Source: Nansenia antarctica (lineage: Eukaryota; Chordata; Actinopteri; Argentiniformes; Microstomatidae). Taken from it: 64,000 bases of DNA. A program made the position numbers and the translations under genes. The notes beneath the pieces were generated by a model that made no database searches, was not told the origin of the DNA, and saw only the letters and a program-made list of their open reading frames with translations. The stretch is from contig OZ022339.1 in NCBI GenBank assembly GCA_963989245.1, positions 90,543,142 through 90,607,141 of the forward strand, written 5' to 3'. Below, in pieces: positions 41,901-47,460 of this stretch (position 1 is the stretch's first letter; every line of letters starts with the position of its first letter).

Positions 41901-42941
41901 CCATTCTGAGTATGTACGAGAGCTGGACATGCCAGATATCTGCCAGGCAGCTGACTGACCAACATCTTTACATTAGACACACTGTTTATTTTGATTTTTA
42001 ATTGTATTTCTTTATTATTTATTGATTTAATGTCTTTAGTCTTAGTCCTGGATTCTATTTTTTGTTTGATGTATTTGTCCTGTCTTAGTCCTGTCTTATT
42101 TTAGTTTTGGTTCACTTAAACTTGCACTTACTTTGTGATTTATATTAACCAAATGTTATTGTATTGTATATTTGTTGAAAAACCTGAATAAACAGATTGT
42201 TAAAACATATATATATATAACCACCACGGTGAATGATGTCAAAAACCTACCCTTTCCCTCTCAAATCTCTTCATTTGTCCAGCCTTCAAAATAAACATCT
42301 AAAAGGACAAAATAGAAGAAAAAAAAAAAGTATTAACATTAAGGTTTCCTATCTTGAGAGATGAAATATATAGATCTATAAAAAAAAATCATAATAAAAA
42401 ATTATGATTCAGCTTCACCTGCTCCCTCTGCTTCCTCTCCTTCTCGATCAGCTCCATCCTTTTCTTCCGGGCTCCTTCCTGCAGAGTGAAAAGAAAGGTC
42501 AAAGGTCAAAACAGAGACACAGTGAGAAGCACTGCTACTGAGCAGGTGTACAAGGAAGGAAAAGACAAGAGAGAGTATACTCTCCAAGGCAGGGTAAAAG
42601 AGAGAAGGTAAAGAGGCAGGACGCTCCATACGGGCTGGGAGAAGAAAGAGGGGGAAGGGCTGCAGTCTGTTTGGAGAAGTAATGATGTCAGAAACACATA
42701 AGTAAGGAGGGAATTTGGAGTGGGAAAGAACCAACGGTTAATACAGGAAGTAGGGGGGAGCTCTCAGCTGTACCTCATATCTTCTCCTCTCTTCCTCCAC
42801 TCGACTCACTCTTCTCTGGGGGGTGGCTGGGAGTGGGGCCTGAGCAACATATGACACTGGGGTTCAGAGGACGGATACACACACACACTACAAAAGAACA
42901 GGATACCAGACTAGAGGCGTACTACAACATGACAAACATTT

Positions 42942-42979
<38 letters not shown>

Positions 42980-44729
42980 CACGGACACACACACAAACAC
43001 ACCAAAAAAGTAATGCCCAAACAAGATGAGTAGATGAAACAGATCAATACACAGTTGAGAGGTGGTATGCATCCAAACAAAGAAAGAGAGTGGCAGCATC
43101 GGATCATCCTGCTTCCAAAGATGAGAGGTCACTGAAACTCTTCACAACCAGAGCTGCTACTAACCGCTTTGTGTTTGACCACTGGTTTCCTCTCTGCAGG
43201 CTTCTTGGCTGCTTCCGAGGCTTTCCTGATGGTTAAAGGCACTCCGTATTTGGCGGCTGGTTTGGTGATCTTCTGGGTGGGGGCAAAGGGGGTGGCAGCA
43301 GGGCCGGGACGCTTGGCTGGACAGGGTAAGAGAGATCAAAACAAAAATGCCACTGTATGTCATTCAGGTACGTTTTAGATCAAAATAGAAATGGAATTAC
43401 ATGTTATTTGTCACATACATCGCATACAGGCGTAATTGATAATAGTGAAATGCTTTGGAATCCAGCTCTTTGATCAGTCAACAACAATCAACAGTTAAAA
43501 TAAATAGCAAAGTTGAGGAGGGGCAAATCCAACGGGAGGCCATTTTGCACGGCGCCATCTTGGTTAGTGACATCTTGGTTCGTGACATCTTGGTTCGTGA
43601 CTGTGGTCTACCCACAATCACACCATGTTGAAATACAGACCAATAAAGTGATCTCTCCGAGTCCACTTTCAATGGTATGAGTGGTTATCTGTGTTTTTCA
43701 AAGCCAACAGTATTGTGCTGTTCCACTGTCAGTCTGTTTACCTGGTACCCCCAGCGCCACAGACGCTTTAGGCTGCTTGTGGAGGAAAGTATGGCTGAAT
43801 TCCTGAGCAATGATCTGAGGGAGAGAAAAAAAAAAAAAAAAAAAGATAGTTATGCTATCTTTCACACTGTGTAAGTAAGTAAGTAAGTAAAGCTTTTAAA
43901 AAGCGCTGTGTATCAAGGGCTCAGAGTTTCTCTGTAATGATGCGTCCCAATTCTCTAAACGCAGTATAGCATATACAATAGTGTCATCAGCATATAGATA
44001 TTAAGTATGCCGGTTACAATTACTTACATATAATCCAATATTGTTAATGAAGAACCGGACCAAAAATCGGCCCTGTGGAAAACCCTTATTATGTCCAGAA
44101 AACCTGGTTTAACACCATTAGTTATGACACACTGTGTTCTGTCCATTAAATCATTTTCAAACCAGCTACATGAGGTTTGATCCAGGCCTATTTCAGACAA
44201 CCTCTGAATGAGTAGGATTGGTATAAGCACAGACTCTTAACACCTATCCATCCCCTGTTTAAATCTATGTAGTGGAATTGTACACTTCAGGAAAAGGGCT
44301 TTCTGCGTGTCCCACCTGTGGAGTGAGGAACTTGTGGATCCGGTGGGTGAGGAAGGGCTTGGACAGTATGCTGGTGACAGAGGGCCTCTCCCGGGGGTTG
44401 CGTTTGAAAAGAAGGCCCATGAGGAGGCGCAGGTCCTGGGAGTATTGCAGCGACACCGGGGGGTACGTGCCCCGGATGATCTTCAGAACCAGGTTCTTCA
44501 TGTTACCAGCCTCAAACTGAGAGGACACACAGACACACACATGCATTTGGTATAGTGCCATAAGCCTTTAATAACATTGCTTATTCTGACTGTATATATG
44601 ATTTATATTAATCTGAGGATCAAACAGACCATTGGCTCAGCTGATATGATCAGAATTTGAAAGACTGCTTTCTGAGTCATCATGCATTAGATATGGGACA
44701 ACAAGGAGGGATATTTCAAAGGGTGCTGG

Positions 44730-44794
<65 letters not shown>

Positions 44795-47394
44795 CTTACT
44801 GCATGCTTAAGTGTACACATTTCATAAAGGACACATCCCAGGGCCCAAATATCACTGTAGGAGGAGGGGAGGGGGGGGAGATAGAGGAAGAGAGCATACA
44901 AATGGGTAGGTGGTCAGAAGGGATGGGAGCAAGCCTGTAATGAACACTAATAAATGAACAGTCATGACACTAATGCACTAAGTGCATACATGGGAGAGGA
45001 AATACTGTAGCACTTCTGATATGTTGGACCTGACCATGGAAGACAACTGTAGGCTACACAGACTGTAGAGTGTGACGCCCTGCGCTTCAGTTCATTAAGA
45101 CAAACACTGAGTCATGGAACACGGGTTGATAGGATGACATGCATATTTAAATAGGTTCTGAGGGAATCAATACTAGCTTCCTGGATGTACTGTACACCAG
45201 TCAGTCCACTCTATAAAGGGAGAGACGACACCATTCACTCTATAAAGGGAGAGATGACACCATTCACTCTATAAAGGGAGAGATGACACCTTCCATCCTG
45301 GCAGCCGCTACAATGGTCTGACACGTTTACCCACGGATCAGTGGTGCTCGGGTCAAATACACAATAATAGTGAGTCGGGTCGAGCCGGTTCCGGTCAAAT
45401 TATAAATGTGTCTAAAATGAAAATCATATAAGATTCTATGTTCATTCAGATTTGTATTCTGCTTGTCTGCCCTCCTGACTGTTTGTCCTACTATTCCCTC
45501 CTGACTGTCTGTCCTACTATTCCCTCCTGACTGTCTATCCTACTATTCCTGACTGTCTGTCCTACTATTCCCTCCTGACTGTCTGTCCTACTATTCCCTC
45601 CTGACTGTCTGTCCTACTATTCCCTCCTGACTGTCTATCCTACTATTCCCTCCTGACTGTCTGTCCTACTATTCCTGACTGTCTGTCCTACTATTCCCTC
45701 CTGACTGTCTGTCCTACTATTCCCTCCTGACTGTCTGTCCTACTATTCCCTCCTGACTGTCTATCCTACTATTCCCTCCTGACTGTCTGTCCTACTATTC
45801 CTGACTGTCTGTCCTACTATTCCCTCCTGACTGTCTGTCCTACTATTCCCTCCTGACTGTCTATCCTACTATTCCTGACTGTCTGTCCTACTATTCCTGA
45901 CTGTCTGTCCTACTATTCCTGACTGTCTGTCCTACTATTCCCTCCTGACTGTCTGTCCTACTATTCCTGACTGTCTGTCCTACTATTCCCTCCTGACTGT
46001 CTATCCTACTATTCCCTAATTGGCATCCGTCAATCACCACCCCTCAGTGAGTCAGCATGATTGAGTGTGTGAACCACTGACTCAGAATTTGTGAATAAAT
46101 GAATAAATACAATAACATTATTAAACATGCCATTCACAAGACTCCTTTATCCAAAGCGAGCAGGAATTGAACCCACAACCTCAATACTACATCCTTTAAA
46201 TAGGCACCAAATACACATACGTTTATATGGGAAAGAATCCTACCTAAGTGAGACCACTTTCACTTCTTACCTCTTGTTGTTGTACGGTTTGCTTTCACAG
46301 ATCTCTGGTGAAAGGTAGTATGGAGTCCCAATGCATGTCCTGGCTAGCTCGACAGTACTGAGAGAGGGAGAACCAAGGACAGTTAATGACATTGAGATTA
46401 TCAAGGGAAAATGGGTGCCTCCTTTCAGTACGACCACAAACTAGAACAAGGTCTAGGTGCTTAAATATCAGTATCTTTATTATAAAATACATTTGACTCA
46501 CCTATTCAGCACCCTGGCAATCCCAAAGTCTCCTAGCTGGATGGTACCATCTTTGGTCAGAAATATGTTCTAAGGGGAAAGTTAAGGTGGGTGTCATAAT
46601 ATGATGAATATGAATACTATACAGTATGTTACACAGTATGAGATACCTGTGATTTGATGTCTCTGTGGAGGATCTTCCGGTCATGGACATGTTTCAGGGC
46701 AAGGCAAATCTGCACAAACCAATTCATGATCTATCCCAAAACAGATAGAGGAGAGACATTTGGTCATATGTTGTCAGAGAGAGAAGTCTGGCAAGTTATC
46801 AAAAACAGTTCCTAATTAAACAACCATTGACCTGCACAGGGAGTAGGTGAATCACAATAGCTGAACAAGACAAGTTGCCATTGATCAAGCTGAAGAACAG
46901 CCACCACCTCTGAAAGTAAGCAATTTCCTCCATACTCTGCTGAAGATGTCCCTCTGACACATCCATGACAGTGTGCTGCTACAATAAACTCAGGTGTTTC
47001 TGAAGCTAAACATGGATCTGGTGGGTTTCACCTGCTTTGTACATGATCTTGTTGTCTTTTACCTGCTCCTCGGGGAACAACAGTCCTTTCTGAGAGTTGA
47101 TCTTCTTGAACAGGTCTCCTCCTTCACAGTAATCCATGACAATATACAAACAGCCACTCTCTACAACACAGAAGAACACACAGAAGGACCTGGGGGTGTG
47201 TTGCTGCTGCAGTGCTAGGATGTTCAGGAAGAACAAATCCAATCAGAACGTTTCCCTGGCCAGGCGGATGTTAAACAGACTCCGCAGGATTCAATCAAGA
47301 GAGAGAGAGAGGACAGGATTAGGTCATCGTCTGCCCTTTAATTCATTAGCTTTGCCTAGGCTAGTGCTTCCTGTCCTTCCCCGCTGCTGCCCAG

Positions 47395-47460
<66 letters not shown>

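Larger units (their letters stand above)
29405..42195 (+). mobile_element. 5'-truncated L1-type LINE hosting at least five later insertions
   Basis: Pieces of one L1 ORF2 occur in order on the plus strand: 29420-29495 (LLYVSNSSVSIPAALSILNS), 30448-30960 (SGYKLNLSKSELFPLS; FIWNKKNPRIRKQLLQRPKA), 33614-33800 (SLPAWLEMEATS; IVKSSLRIWSQFKRCFGLQT), 34555-34800 (HFFRYLQVRSFVSNRFPQFP), 37310-37620 (SIKTLWEVDLGEEISEELWE; DRCRQAPASHAHMFWSCPAL in shifted frame), and 41613-42195 (TYIAFVTLLARRLILLRWKS). The gaps are separate elements listed below. Fills NEK1 intron 13. Confidence 0.85.
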
